A stretch of DNA of 38,115 nucleotides, taken from contig SMWZ01000132.1 of assembly GCA_004356455.1 (NCBI GenBank), positions 1-38,115 of the forward strand, in the 5' to 3' direction. The notes under the pieces are model-generated. The model saw only the letters and a program-made list of their open reading frames with translations. It searched no databases and was not told where the DNA came from. Below, in pieces: positions 1 through 9,900 of this stretch (position 1 is its first letter; every line of letters begins with the position of its first letter). This DNA is from Deltaproteobacteria bacterium (GTDB lineage Bacteria > Myxococcota_A > UBA9160 > SZUA-336). A program made the position numbers and the translations under genes.

Positions 1-444
1 CAGCGCTACCGCGCCTGGGCGCGGGGCGACGCGCAGGCGAAGCCCGAGGAGGTACTGCGCTTCTTTGCGGAGGATCGCCGCGAGCACGTCGCGCGGGTGA
101 TCGGGCCGGCCCTGGAGGCAGGGGCGATCGTGGTGTGCGATCGCTATGTCGCGTCCACGCTGGCCTACCAGGCGGCTCAGGGCCTGGATCGCGACTGGGT
201 CGTGAAGCGGATGGAGCGCGAGCATTTTCCGCAGCCGGACCTGGCGCTGCGGCTGCGGCTTCCGGTCGCGCAGGCACTCGAGCGGCTGGGCCCCACGGCC
301 CACGAGCGCTTCGAGCGCGCCGCCTTTCTCGAGCGCGTAGACGCCGAGTACGCGCGGCTCGAGCTGCTGGAGATCGACGCCACGGGCTCCCTCGATGAGG
401 TGGCGCTGGCGATTCAGAAGCGCGTGGAAGAGCTTTTTAGCTAG
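1..444 (+). CDS. tmk: Thymidylate kinase, C-terminal part (5' end outside window)
   Basis: Phosphorylates dTMP to dTDP with ATP in the cytoplasm, a step of dTTP synthesis. The frame is open from base 1 and ends at TAG 442-444, so about 147 residues are visible. The family motif DRYVASTLAYQ lies near residues 46-56, and the protein ends with the usual amphipathic helix ([15 protein letters not shown]). The N-terminal P-loop is missing because the gene starts before the window. The visible order (DRY motif, then the lid and a C-terminal helix) fits a normal Tmk. Its stop overlaps the stop of the convergent CPBP-fold gene inside the same CTAG (441-444). No terminator hairpin is possible between them. 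Confidence 0.93.
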   Translation, partial: QRYRAWARGDAQAKPEEVLRFFAEDRREHVARVIGPALEAGAIVVCDRYVASTLAYQAAQGLDRDWVVKRMEREHFPQPDLALRLRLPVAQALERLGPTAHERFERAAFLERVDAEYARLELLEIDATGSLDEVALAIQKRVEELFS

Positions 445-1283
445 GGATCCTGTCCGGGAAGCTCTGTCGGTAGCGTCGGACCGCGTGGAGTTGCGGCCGC
501 ACGGCAGAGTCCGAGGCCGATCCCGCACAGCAGCGCCGCCGTGCCCAGCCACTCCATCGGGGTGTGCGGTGCCGAGGTATCGTCGAAGCCGGGGATGCGG
601 AAGAATTCGTGCGTTGCCAGCAGCGTCGCGCCGCCGAAGAGCGCATGCAGAAGAAGAGACGGCAGGAGCGAGCTCGAGCTCTGCCGCAGAATGCCCAGCA
701 CCAATGAGCTTGTGAATGTCGGGGCGAACGCCCAGGGATTCAGCAGCCCGAAGGCCAGCGCGTTGAGCGCGGAGATGAAAGCGATCCCCCGCCCACTGCC
801 CCAGAGACGCACCATGGCCGGCTGCAGCAGACCCCGGAAGAGAATCTCCTGTGCGGCGGGAAGCACCACCACCAGCACCAGCGCGAGCCCGAGCTGGTGG
901 GCCACGCCGTCGGGGGGCTCGACGGACAGCAGCTTGTCGGGCAGCGGCCAGATCTCCTTGGCGATGTTGTCGACCTCGCTCGTGAGCAGCACGGAGGACA
1001 GCAGAAACAGCGCCGCCCACCAGGCCATGGGCGCTGGACGCACGAAGCCCAGGTGGACGCTGGGCGGAGTCGGGATGCGCGGCACCGCGAGCCGGAAGCT
1101 GAAACCGAAAGCCAGGATGGTGGCGATGCCGAGGCTGGCCGGTCCCATGCCGAACCCCAGCGACCCGAGCATGAGGATGCAGAAGACCTGCGAGAACGCG
1201 ACCACGAAGGTGAGCAGAACGGCGAAGCCGGGAGTGATGGGCGGGACCTTGGGCTCGGACTCCGGCTCGGGCGACGGAATCAT
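441..1283 (-). CDS. CPBP/Rce1-fold membrane protein with degenerate active site
   Basis: A 280-residue integral membrane protein with several hydrophobic segments (about 19-42, 48-66, 87-101, 130-144, 168-181 and 195-221). The core QEILFRG at 145-151 followed by a long hydrophobic stretch is typical of the CPBP (CAAX protease / bacteriocin-processing) family. Members normally carry E-E-x3-R, F-x3-H and H-x3-N. Here the first Glu is Gln145, the F-x3-H position is F178-x3-Asn182, and the third motif is H213-x3-Gly217. Three catalytic or supporting residues are therefore replaced, so proteolysis looks unlikely and a structural or binding role is possible. The ATG at 1283 overlaps the end of uvrA by 4 bp, making this the last gene of the mfd operon. 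Confidence 0.8.
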   Translation of the reverse strand: MIPSPEPESEPKVPPITPGFAVLLTFVVAFSQVFCILMLGSLGFGMGPASLGIATILAFGFSFRLAVPRIPTPPSVHLGFVRPAPMAWWAALFLLSSVLLTSEVDNIAKEIWPLPDKLLSVEPPDGVAHQLGLALVLVVVLPAAQEILFRGLLQPAMVRLWGSGRGIAFISALNALAFGLLNPWAFAPTFTSSLVLGILRQSSSSLLPSLLLHALFGGATLLATHEFFRIPGFDDTSAPHTPMEWLGTAALLCGIGLGLCRAAATPRGPTLPTELPGQDP

Positions 1284-4111
1284 GTGCGGAAGAGCACGCC
1301 CCGCAGAGCCTGGCCGGTGTAGGAGAGCGGGTTATTGGCCACCTCCTCGGGTGTGCCCTGGGCGACCACCTCACCTCCTTTGTCTCCGCCCTCGGGTCCC
1401 AGGTCGATGATGTGATCGGAGGTCTTGATGACGTCGAGGTTGTGCTCGATCACGACCACGGTGTTGCCTCGATCCACCAGCCGGTTCAGCACCTCGAGCA
1501 GCTTCTCCACATCAGCGAAGTGCAGGCCGGTGGTGGGCTCGTCGAGGATGTAGAGCGTGCGGCCGGTGGCGCGCTTGGAGAGCTCCTTGGCCAGCTTGAT
1601 GCGCTGCGCCTCGCCTCCGGAGAGCGTCGTGGCCTGCTGGCCCAGATGGATATAACCGAGCCCCACCTCGCTCAGTGTCTGCAAGCCTTTGCGCACCGGC
1701 GGGATGTGCTCGAGAAACTCGAGCGCCTCCTCCACCGTCATGTCGAGTACGTCCGCGATCGACTTGCCCTTGAAGTGGACCTCGAGCGTCTGCGGGTTGT
1801 AGCGCCGCCCGTTGCACTCCTCGCAGGTCACGAACACGTCCGGCAGGAAGTGCATCTCGATGCGCAGGATGCCGTCGCCCTGGCAGGCCTCGCAACGCCC
1901 GCCTTTTACGTTGAAGCTGAAGCGTCCCGGCTTGTAGCCGCGCGCGCGGCTCTCGGGCAGCTTGGCGAAGAGATCACGGATGCCGGTGAAGATGCCGGTA
2001 TAGGTGGCGGGGTTGGAGCGCGAAGTGCGGCCGATGGGCGCCTGGTTCACGTCGATCACCTTGTCGAGGTGCTCGACGCCATCGATGCGGCGGTGGCGCC
2101 CCGGGCGCTCCCGCGAGCCGTAGAGCTCGTGGGACAGCGCGCGATAGAGCGTGTCGTTCACCAGCGTCGACTTGCCGCTGCCGGAGACGCCGGTGACGAC
2201 GGTGAACACGCCGAAGGGAATGCGAACCGTGATAGCGCGCAGGTTGTTCTCGCTGGCGCCCACCAGGGTGAGGAACTTGTCCGAGCCGGGCCGGCGGCGT
2301 TCCGGCACCGGGATCTTCCGCCTCCTCGAGAGGAAGGCGCCGGTCAGAGACTTCTCATGCTTCGAGATCTCGTCGGCCGTACCCTCAGCCACGACCGTTC
2401 CGCCGTGGCGCCCCGCGCCCGGGCCCAGGTCGATTACATGGTCGGCGGCACGGATGGTGCCCTCGTCGTGCTCGACCACGATCACGCTGTTGCCCATGTC
2501 GCGCAGCGAGCAGAGCGTTTTCAGCAGACGCTCGTTGTCGCGCGCGTGCAGGCCGATGGAGGGCTCGTCCAGGATGTACAGCACGCCTACCAGGGCGGAG
2601 CCTACCTGTGTGGCCAGGCGGATGCGCTGGCTCTCTCCCCCCGAGAGCGTGCCCGCACTGCGGCTCAGCGTCAGGTACTGGAGCCCCACGTTCTGCAGGA
2701 AGCTGAGCCGCTCCACGACCTCGCGCAGAATCCGTTCTGCGATCTCGCGCTCCTGCTGGCCGAGCTTCAGGTTCTCGAAGACCTCAAGCGCCTGCGTCAC
2801 GGTTAAGCTCGTGATCTCGTGAATGCGCATGCCGCTCACGCGCACCGCACGCGCTTCGGGCCGCAGTCGGCCGCCCTCGCACTCCGGACACTCCGTCATG
2901 CTCATGTAGCGGCGCAGGTCCTCGCGAATCGTGTCGCTCTCGGTCTCGCGGTAGCGGCGGTCAAGGTATCCGATCACGCCCGCCCAGGGACGTGAGAAGC
3001 GGAAGCGCCCCCGCCGGCCGAAGCTGAACTGCACGTCGGTCTGGGTGCCCTGCAGGATCTGCCGGCGCGCGCGCAGGGGCAGGCGCTTCCAGGGCGTATT
3101 CAGATCGAAGTCGAGGTGATCTGCGAGCGAACGCAGTAGGGCCGCGTAGTAGCGTGAGGCCCGCCCGCGTCCCTTGAAAGCCGCGATCGCGCCCTCGGCG
3201 ATGGCGAGGCTCGGATCGGGCACGATCAGCTCTGGATCGAAGTAATCACGCGTTCCGAGTCCGGTGCACTCGGGGCAGGCCCCGTGGGGGTTGTTGAACG
3301 AGAACATGCGCGGGTTGATCTCGGGATAGCTCGCGCCGCAATCCATGCAAGCCGCCATCTCCGAGAACAGTAGCTCGCGCTTGCCGGGTCCGATGTCGAT
3401 CTTGGCGAAGCCGTGGCTCGCGCGCAGCGCGGTCTCGATCGAGTCCGCCGCGCGCTGCTTCACGCCCGGCTTGACGACGATTCGATCCACCACCAGGTCG
3501 ATGTTGTGACGCTTCTTGCGGTCGAGTTCCGGCGTCTGATCCAGCTCGTACGGCTCGCCGTCGATGCGCACGCGCACAAAGCCCTGCTTGCTGAACTGGC
3601 GCAGCTCCTTCTTGTACTCGCCCTTGCGGTCCCGCACCACGGGCGACAGCACCTGCAAGCGCGTGCCTTCACCGAGCTTGAGCACCTGATCCACCATCTG
3701 CGACACGGTCTGGGCCTGGATCGGCTTGTCGCATTGTACGCAGTACGGAACGCCAATGCGCGCGTAGAGCAGGCGCAGGTAGTCATAGATCTCGGTCACG
3801 GTTCCGACGGTGGAGCGTGGATTGCGGCTCGTTGTCTTCTGCTGGATCGAGATGGCCGGGGAGAGCCCCTCGATCGAGTCCACGTCGGGCTTGCTCATCT
3901 GGCCCAGGAACTGGCGTGCGTACGCGGAGAGGCTCTCGACGTAACGTCGCTGCCCCTCCGCGTAGATCGTGTCGAAGGCCAGGGAGGACTTGCCGGATCC
4001 CGAGAGCCCCGTGATCACCACCAGCTGATTGCGTGGAATGCGGACGTCGATCGACTGCAGGTTGTGCTCGCGCGCGCCGCGAACGTAGATCTCGTCTGGT
4101 CCGGAGCTCAC
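1280..4111 (-). CDS. uvrA: UvrABC system protein A, excinuclease ATPase
   Basis: Damage-sensing ATPase of nucleotide excision repair; as a dimer it loads UvrB at lesions. The 943-residue length is normal. Two ABC modules are present: Walker A GLSGSGKS at about 35-42 and GVSGSGKS in the second half, each with an LSGGE signature ([12 protein letters not shown] and [12 protein letters not shown]). Both zinc modules are visible, CMDC...CPEC in the first half and CEAC...CEEC in the second. The start is GTG at 4111, which overlaps the pdxA stop as GTGA, so translation is probably coupled. Finding uvrA in one operon with mfd puts both partners of transcription-coupled repair under shared expression, although in reverse order of action. 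Confidence 0.97.
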   Translation of the reverse strand: MSSGPDEIYVRGAREHNLQSIDVRIPRNQLVVITGLSGSGKSSLAFDTIYAEGQRRYVESLSAYARQFLGQMSKPDVDSIEGLSPAISIQQKTTSRNPRSTVGTVTEIYDYLRLLYARIGVPYCVQCDKPIQAQTVSQMVDQVLKLGEGTRLQVLSPVVRDRKGEYKKELRQFSKQGFVRVRIDGEPYELDQTPELDRKKRHNIDLVVDRIVVKPGVKQRAADSIETALRASHGFAKIDIGPGKRELLFSEMAACMDCGASYPEINPRMFSFNNPHGACPECTGLGTRDYFDPELIVPDPSLAIAEGAIAAFKGRGRASRYYAALLRSLADHLDFDLNTPWKRLPLRARRQILQGTQTDVQFSFGRRGRFRFSRPWAGVIGYLDRRYRETESDTIREDLRRYMSMTECPECEGGRLRPEARAVRVSGMRIHEITSLTVTQALEVFENLKLGQQEREIAERILREVVERLSFLQNVGLQYLTLSRSAGTLSGGESQRIRLATQVGSALVGVLYILDEPSIGLHARDNERLLKTLCSLRDMGNSVIVVEHDEGTIRAADHVIDLGPGAGRHGGTVVAEGTADEISKHEKSLTGAFLSRRRKIPVPERRRPGSDKFLTLVGASENNLRAITVRIPFGVFTVVTGVSGSGKSTLVNDTLYRALSHELYGSRERPGRHRRIDGVEHLDKVIDVNQAPIGRTSRSNPATYTGIFTGIRDLFAKLPESRARGYKPGRFSFNVKGGRCEACQGDGILRIEMHFLPDVFVTCEECNGRRYNPQTLEVHFKGKSIADVLDMTVEEALEFLEHIPPVRKGLQTLSEVGLGYIHLGQQATTLSGGEAQRIKLAKELSKRATGRTLYILDEPTTGLHFADVEKLLEVLNRLVDRGNTVVVIEHNLDVIKTSDHIIDLGPEGGDKGGEVVAQGTPEEVANNPLSYTGQALRGVLFRT

Positions 4112-5067
4112 GCCTCGTTCCCCCCGCTGGCCTCGTTGGCGACCAGCCGTAGCGCCAGCCGCATGGCCTCGATCATCGAGCCCGGGTCCGCCTTGCCCTG
4201 CCCCGCGATGTCGAAGGCCGTGCCGTGGTCGACGCTGGTCCGAATCAGCGGCAGGCCCAGGGTCACGTTCACCGCGCGTCCGAACGCATGGACCTTGAGC
4301 GGCCCCAGAGCCTGATCATGGTACATGCCGAGCACCGCGTCGAACTCTCCGGCCACGGCCCGTTGAAACAGGCTGTCCGCGGCCAGCGGACCGCGGGCAT
4401 CCACGCCACGTTCGCGTGCGGCCTCCACCGCGGGCTGGATGATGCGCGTCTCCTCGTCGCCGAAGCGCCCGCCCTCGCCCGCGTGGGGGTTGAGGCCGCA
4501 GACGGCAATGCGCGGGCGCGGGAGGGCGAAGCGGCGCACGAGATCGCGCTGCATCACCTCCAGCACCTCGATCAGGTCGGAGGTGGAGAGCAGCTCCGGA
4601 ACCTGGCGCAGTGGGCAGTGGGTGGTGGCCAGGCCCACGCGCAGCTTTCCTCCCACCAGCAACATCACCGCGCGGCCCGACCCCGCGACCTCGGCCAGCA
4701 GCTCCGTATGGCCGGGGTAGGTGTAGCCCGCGCGGCCGATGACCTCCTTGGAGATAGGCGCGGTCACGATGGCGTCCAGCTCGCCCGCCAGGCAGGCGCG
4801 TGCGGCGCGGCGCACGGCTTCGATCACGCCGTCGGCGGCGGCCGGATCGGGCTTGCCGGGGGCGGTCTGCGCCGAGGCCAGGTGCACCCGCTCCACCTCG
4901 GCCGGCAGCTCGCCCATGCGCTCGACGGCGCGCACGTCGCCGTAGAGGCGAACGGCGGCGGAGCCCTGCGCGCCCGCGGCGAGCGCGCGCGCCACTACCT
5001 CGGGGCCGATCCCGGCGGGATCTCCCACCGTGATGCCGAGGCGCGTGCGGGCCGCCGCTGAGCTCAT
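4108..5067 (-). CDS. pdxA: 4-hydroxythreonine-4-phosphate dehydrogenase
   Basis: NAD-dependent oxidation of 4-phosphohydroxy-L-threonine in the DXP-dependent pyridoxal 5'-phosphate pathway; cytoplasmic. The 319-residue product begins with the family motif [14 protein letters not shown]. It also has the metal-binding His context [10 protein letters not shown] near the middle and the [10 protein letters not shown] motif, with a second His in MYHDQAL. These match PdxA throughout and there is no truncation. The ATG at 5067 overlaps the surA stop by 4 bp (ATGA), and the gene's own stop overlaps the GTG of uvrA. In E. coli pdxA also lies directly downstream of surA, so this neighbourhood is conserved. 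Confidence 0.96.
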   Translation of the reverse strand: MSSAAARTRLGITVGDPAGIGPEVVARALAAGAQGSAAVRLYGDVRAVERMGELPAEVERVHLASAQTAPGKPDPAAADGVIEAVRRAARACLAGELDAIVTAPISKEVIGRAGYTYPGHTELLAEVAGSGRAVMLLVGGKLRVGLATTHCPLRQVPELLSTSDLIEVLEVMQRDLVRRFALPRPRIAVCGLNPHAGEGGRFGDEETRIIQPAVEAARERGVDARGPLAADSLFQRAVAGEFDAVLGMYHDQALGPLKVHAFGRAVNVTLGLPLIRTSVDHGTAFDIAGQGKADPGSMIEAMRLALRLVANEASGGNEA

Positions 5068-6026
5068 TGCAGTTCCGGCAGGACGATTCCGATGTAGCGC
5101 TGCTCGCGCTGACTCTCAATCCAGCGCTCGAACTCGGGCGCGGTCTTGCGCTCGAGGAGCTCGGCGTACAGCACGTCGTGCACCTCTTCCAGCTCGACCT
5201 TGGAGGGATCGAAGCTGTTGATCATCTGGAACAGGTTGACGCCGTGATCGGTCTGGATCGGCTCGCTGATCGCCCCGGGCTCGAGCGGAAGGACCTGCGC
5301 CGCGATCTCGGGCGAGACCTCGCTCTCGCGCAGGACGGTAAAACCTCCCTGGGCGGCCGAGCGCAGCATCGAGTAGCGGCGCGCCAGGTTGGCGAAGTCG
5401 CCGGCCTCGAGGGCCCGCTCGCGTAGCTCGTGCGCGAACTTCAAGAGCTCGGCGCGCGTCTCCGGCGTGGGCGCCTTGGGCCAGGGCAGCAGGATGTGGC
5501 GGGCTCGGATGTAGGTGCCCGGCTCCAGGCTGGCGTAGCGCTGCAGGTAGAGCTCCGCGATCTCGGCCTCGCTCACGGTCACGCGCGAGCGTACTGAGCC
5601 CGAGATCACCTTCATGCGCGTGATCTGCGATCCGAGCTCCTTGCGATAGAGCTCTCGGGCCAGTCCCTGCGCCGCGGCGGCTTGGTAGATCTGCTCGGGA
5701 GTGACGCCCTCCTCCAGCGCGATGCCCGCGATCGCGGTGTCGATCTCCTCCTCCGTGGCCACGACGTTGGCCCGCTTCGCGATCGCCGCGATCAGTCGGT
5801 CGTTGATCAGGCTCTCGAGGGCTTCCTTGCGCAGCTGCTTCACCTGAGCTGGAGCGAGCGTGCCGCGCTCGCGCGCGATGCGTTCGATCAACGGGCGGGA
5901 GGCGCGCTCGAGCTCGGAGATCAGAATGACCTCGTCGCCCACGACCGCCGCCACGCCGTCGACCCGTTCGGCCGTGGCCGGACCCGCGACCAGCAGCCAC
6001 AGCACCAGCGGCAGGGCGGATCTCAT
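5064..6026 (-). CDS. surA: SurA-like periplasmic chaperone / peptidyl-prolyl isomerase
   Basis: A 320-residue exported parvulin-type foldase. Residues 1-19 form a signal peptide (hydrophobic core LPLVLWLLVAGPA, then ATA-ER as a type I cleavage site). The SurA N-domain follows, starting VDGVAAVVGDEVILISELE, and includes the helical ALESLINDRLI stretch. A PPIC domain covers about residues 170-275 (ARHILLP ... GGFTVLRESE ... PIQTDHGVNLFQM). E. coli SurA has two PPIC domains; only one is visible here, as in many deltaproteobacterial SurA proteins. Expected role: folding of outer-membrane beta-barrels in the periplasm. It is coupled by 4-bp overlaps to a second parvulin upstream and to pdxA downstream. 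Confidence 0.9.
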   Translation of the reverse strand: MRSALPLVLWLLVAGPATAERVDGVAAVVGDEVILISELERASRPLIERIARERGTLAPAQVKQLRKEALESLINDRLIAAIAKRANVVATEEEIDTAIAGIALEEGVTPEQIYQAAAAQGLARELYRKELGSQITRMKVISGSVRSRVTVSEAEIAELYLQRYASLEPGTYIRARHILLPWPKAPTPETRAELLKFAHELRERALEAGDFANLARRYSMLRSAAQGGFTVLRESEVSPEIAAQVLPLEPGAISEPIQTDHGVNLFQMINSFDPSKVELEEVHDVLYAELLERKTAPEFERWIESQREQRYIGIVLPELQ

Positions 6027-6916
6027 AACAGGGTCTCCAGCAGCCTCTCGTTGACGCGAATGTTCGCGTTGCGCCGCAGCCCGCGTAGCCAGCCCCAGCG
6101 CAGCTCGGCCAGGCGCTTCTGCTGGAGCTCCATGCGGACCGCGTCCCGCACCTCGGTCAGCTCGGGATCATGGGCCGGGATCCGGGTCTCCGAGCGCAGG
6201 AGGTGGAAGCCGTAGGGCGACTCCAGCACCCGCGAGAGGCCTCCGGGTCTGAGCTTGAAGGCCTCATCGAACACCTCGGGCATCTCTCCTCGCGCGAAGG
6301 CCGGCAGCAGCCCGCCCTCGCCCGCCTCGGGGGCCAGGCTGTGCTCCGCCGCCAGGGTGGCGAAGTCCGCCCCCTCGCCTAGCTGGGCGCGCAGCTGGCG
6401 CGCCTTGGCCTCGTCCTCGACCACGATCTGGCGGATGCGCACGCGCTCGGGCGTGCGGTAGCGGCGGCGATTCTCCTCGAAGTAGAGCACCAGCGCGCTC
6501 TCCGGGAAGCGGATGCGGTCCGCCAGGTCCTCGAGCTCCGTGCGCTCCAGCAGCATCTGCTTGCGGATCTCGTTCAGGAACTCCGAGTCGATCCCGCTGA
6601 AGTCGTTCCCGTGCAGCTTGCGCAGGCGCGTATCCGCCTCCCTCTGCGTCACCTCGATCCCCAGCTCGTGGGCGCGATTCAGAATCACCTGCTGTGTGAC
6701 GAGTTGGCTGAGCTCCTCGTTCAAGATGTCCTCGCGCGACACGTCGGGCTCCAGCTCGAAACGGGCCTCGAGGATCCGCCGCAGCTGCGAGATCGGGATC
6801 TGCTGCCCGTTCACCTCGGCGATCCAGGTCTCATCGCTCCCGCCCCCGCATGCGCTGAGCAGGAGCAGTGCGCAAAGCGCCGCGCTGGCTGCGATCTCAC
6901 TCGTGCGGCGGATCAT
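6023..6916 (-). CDS. Lipoprotein peptidyl-prolyl isomerase (parvulin, PrsA/SurA-like)
   Basis: A 297-residue protein with a lipoprotein signal: a basic start, a hydrophobic core and a LSAC lipobox with Cys23 as the predicted lipidated residue, followed by a Gly/Ser linker. A SurA-type N-terminal helical region follows (VNGQQIPISQLRRILEARFELE), then a PPIC rotamase domain at about 155-250 (QIVVEDEAKARQLR ... DFATLAAEHS ... GGLLPAFARGEMP ... PYGFHLLRSE). It probably assists folding of exported proteins while anchored to a membrane. Placed between mfd and surA with 4-bp overlaps on both sides, it is most likely made together with SurA and may share clients with it. Confidence 0.9.
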   Translation of the reverse strand: MIRRTSEIAASAALCALLLLSACGGGSDETWIAEVNGQQIPISQLRRILEARFELEPDVSREDILNEELSQLVTQQVILNRAHELGIEVTQREADTRLRKLHGNDFSGIDSEFLNEIRKQMLLERTELEDLADRIRFPESALVLYFEENRRRYRTPERVRIRQIVVEDEAKARQLRAQLGEGADFATLAAEHSLAPEAGEGGLLPAFARGEMPEVFDEAFKLRPGGLSRVLESPYGFHLLRSETRIPAHDPELTEVRDAVRMELQQKRLAELRWGWLRGLRRNANIRVNERLLETLL

Positions 6917-9900
6917 GCCGTGTCTCCCGGCGAGGGGCTGTTACTGGGCTCGCTCGCGGCCGCGGCCCCCTCCGCGTCCGGCGCGAGCAGCTCGAGCAGC
7001 CCGAAGGCCTCGGCCAGCGCATCCTCCGGCTTGCGCAGCTTCAGGTGGATGCGGTGATCAGGCGTGACGCGAACCGGTGTATCGGGCTGGTGCAGGATGC
7101 GCACGAGCTGTTTCGGGTCGATGCGTGCGTGCTCGCTCACCCGCAGGACGAGCGCGCCTCCCGCCACCTCAACCGCCTCGATGCCGACCTGGCGACAGCG
7201 GATCTTGAGCCGGATGACCTCCATCAGGTTCTGGGCTTCGGTGGGCAGGGCGCCGAAGCGGTCCAGCAGATCGTCGCGAATCGCCGCCAGCTCCTCGTTG
7301 CTGCGTGCCGATGAGAGCTGCTTGTAGAGCACCAGCCGCTGATTCACATCGGGCGCGTAGGACTCCGGGAACAGCGCCGGCAGGGGCAGCCGGATCTCGG
7401 GCTCGAGCGTCTCCTCCAGACCCTTCCCCTGGAGCTCGGCCATGGCCTGCTCGAGCATCTCCATGTAGAGGTCATAGCCCACCGCGGCCACATGTCCCGA
7501 CTGGTCGGCGCCGAGCACGTTGCCCGCGCCGCGGAGCTCGAGATCGTCCATAGCCAGGCGAAAGCCGGAACCCAGCTCCGACAGATCCTGGATCGCCTCC
7601 ATGCGCCGCCGCGCGTCATCGGTGAGATGACCGTGGGGTGGGAGGAAGAGGTAGGCATAGGCTCTGCGATCGCTGCGCCCCACGCGCCCGCGCAGCTGAT
7701 AGAGCTGGGCCAGCCCGAACTGATCGGCGCGATGGATGAGGATGGTGTTGACGTTCGGGATGTCCAGGCCCGACTCGATGATCGCGGTGCACAAGAGCAC
7801 GTCGAAGTCGCGCGCGATGAAGCGCAGCATCACGTCCTCCAGCTCGCGGCTGGGTATCTGACCGTGGGCGACCCGAATCTGAGCCTCTGGCACTACGCCT
7901 CGGAGATACTCGGCGAACTCCCCGATGGTCTCGATCCGGTTGTGCACTACGAAGATCTGACCACCCCGCCGCCGCTCCCGCTGGATGGCCTCACGCACGA
8001 TCTCATCGGAGAGGCGGCAGACCTGGGTGCGAATCGCCATGCGGTCGGGCGGTGCCGTTCCGATCACCGAGAGATCCCGCATCCCCGCTAGCGCCATGTG
8101 GAGCGTGCGCGGAATGGGTGTCGCCGACAGTGTGAGCACGTCGATCAGCTTGCGCAGCTGCTTTAGGCGCTCCTTGTGCGCGACGCCGAAGCGGTGCTCT
8201 TCGTCGATGATCAGCAAGCCCAGGTTGCGGAAGTGTATATCCTTGGAAAGCAGGCGGTGGGTGCCGATGACGATGTCGATGCGGCCTGCGGCCAGACCCT
8301 CGCGCACCTCCCGCGCGTCCTTCGGCGAGGAGAGACGCGAGAGCGCGACCACGTTCACGGCGGTGTCGGCGAAGCGCTCGCGCAGCGTCTGCAGGTGCTG
8401 CTGGCAGAGCACGGTCGTGGGCACGAGGAAAGCCACCTGGCGTCCCGCGGCGGTGACCAGATAGGCGGCGCGGCAGGCGATCTCCGTCTTGCCGAAGCCG
8501 ACGTCTCCGGAGATCAGCCGGTCCATCGGCTGCTCGCGTTGCAGGTCGGCGAGTACATCTTCGGTGGCGCGCCGCTGATCGGGCGTGTCCTCGTAGGGGA
8601 AGGCGGCCTCGAACTCCTCGTAGCTCGCGTCGGGCGGCGGATAGGCGCGGCCACTCAGTAGCTGGCGCGCGGCGACGACGGCCAACAGGGCCTCCGCCAT
8701 GTCGCGCACCGCGCGCTTGACCTTGCGCTTGATGCGCACCCAGCCTTGTCCGCCCATGCGATCGAGCGCTGACGGCGGACCGTCCGCACCCAGGTAGCGT
8801 TGGACCTGGCCCAGGCGCGAGATCGGCAGGTAGAGCTTGTCGCCCTTGCCGTAGTGCAGCAGCAGGAGCTCCTGGCGAATCCCCGCCACGCTGAGCTGCA
8901 CCAGGCCCCCGTAGGTGCCGATGCCATGCTCGGCGTGGACCAGGTAGTCGCCCTCCTGGATCTGCGCCAGCCGGTCGATGGCCTGGCCCCGGCGCAGGCT
9001 GCGGATCACCCGACGCTGGAGCCGCGCGCCGAAGATGTCCTGCTCGGTCAGGAGCACCAGATCCTCGAGCGGCAGCTCGAAGCCCTCGGAGAGCGAGCCG
9101 ACCGTCACCTCCAGCTGCCCGCGCTCGGGGTCGTCTTCCCAGCGCCGGATGGGAAGCTCGTGTCCGTAGTCGCGCAGGATGTCCTGCATGCGCTCGGCGG
9201 TGGAAAGCGACGGGCACACCACGCGCACGCGCTGCGACTGCTCCTGCCAGCGCTCGAGTCGCACGCATAGCGGCTCGAGCGCGCGACCCGAGCCGCGCTG
9301 CTCTTTGAGCTCGCGGCGCAGATCGCGGTGATCCAGCGCGCTGATGGAGACCTGCGTCTCCCCCGCCGCAGCATCGACCACGCCCAGTGGATCGATCAGC
9401 ACGGGCGCGCGCTCGCACACGGCGTCCCAGGCCGTGTCGTCGGTCAGGTAGAGCGCGAGTGGATCGCATACGATCCGGTCGTCCGCTCGGGCCCGCGCGT
9501 GGCCCTGGAGCACCTCGTCCATGTACTGGCGTCCACGCGTCCGTCCTGCCTCCGGATCATCCACCACCACCAGCGTCGAGGGAGGCAGGTAGTCGAAGAC
9601 GGTCTCGAGCTGCTCGTGCAGCAGCGCCTCGAGGTTCTCGATGCCCGGCGGCAGGTGACGCCGCGCCAGGGATTCAGTGAGCGCGTAGATGTCGGACTCG
9701 GGTACACCCTGGGCCCGTCCCATCTCGCGCACGGTCTGCAGCAGCTCGCCTGGCTCGTGCGGCAGGCGATAGGCGCGCGGGGGGATCGCGACCACCGCCT
9801 GCAGCTCCTCGTTGGAGCGCTGGCTGGCGGGATCGAAGTGGCGCAGGGAGCCGATCTCGTCGAAGTCGAACTCCAGCCGCACCGGTTGGTCCAAATGCGG

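Noticed and set aside
1412-2806. 464-codon plus-strand ORF opposite uvrA
   Set aside because: It is the antisense shadow of a fully conserved uvrA in GC-rich DNA; the translation has no recognisable motif.
8003-9469. 488-codon minus-strand ORF in another frame of mfd
   Set aside because: Arg/Gly/Ala-rich out-of-frame reading of mfd with no motif.
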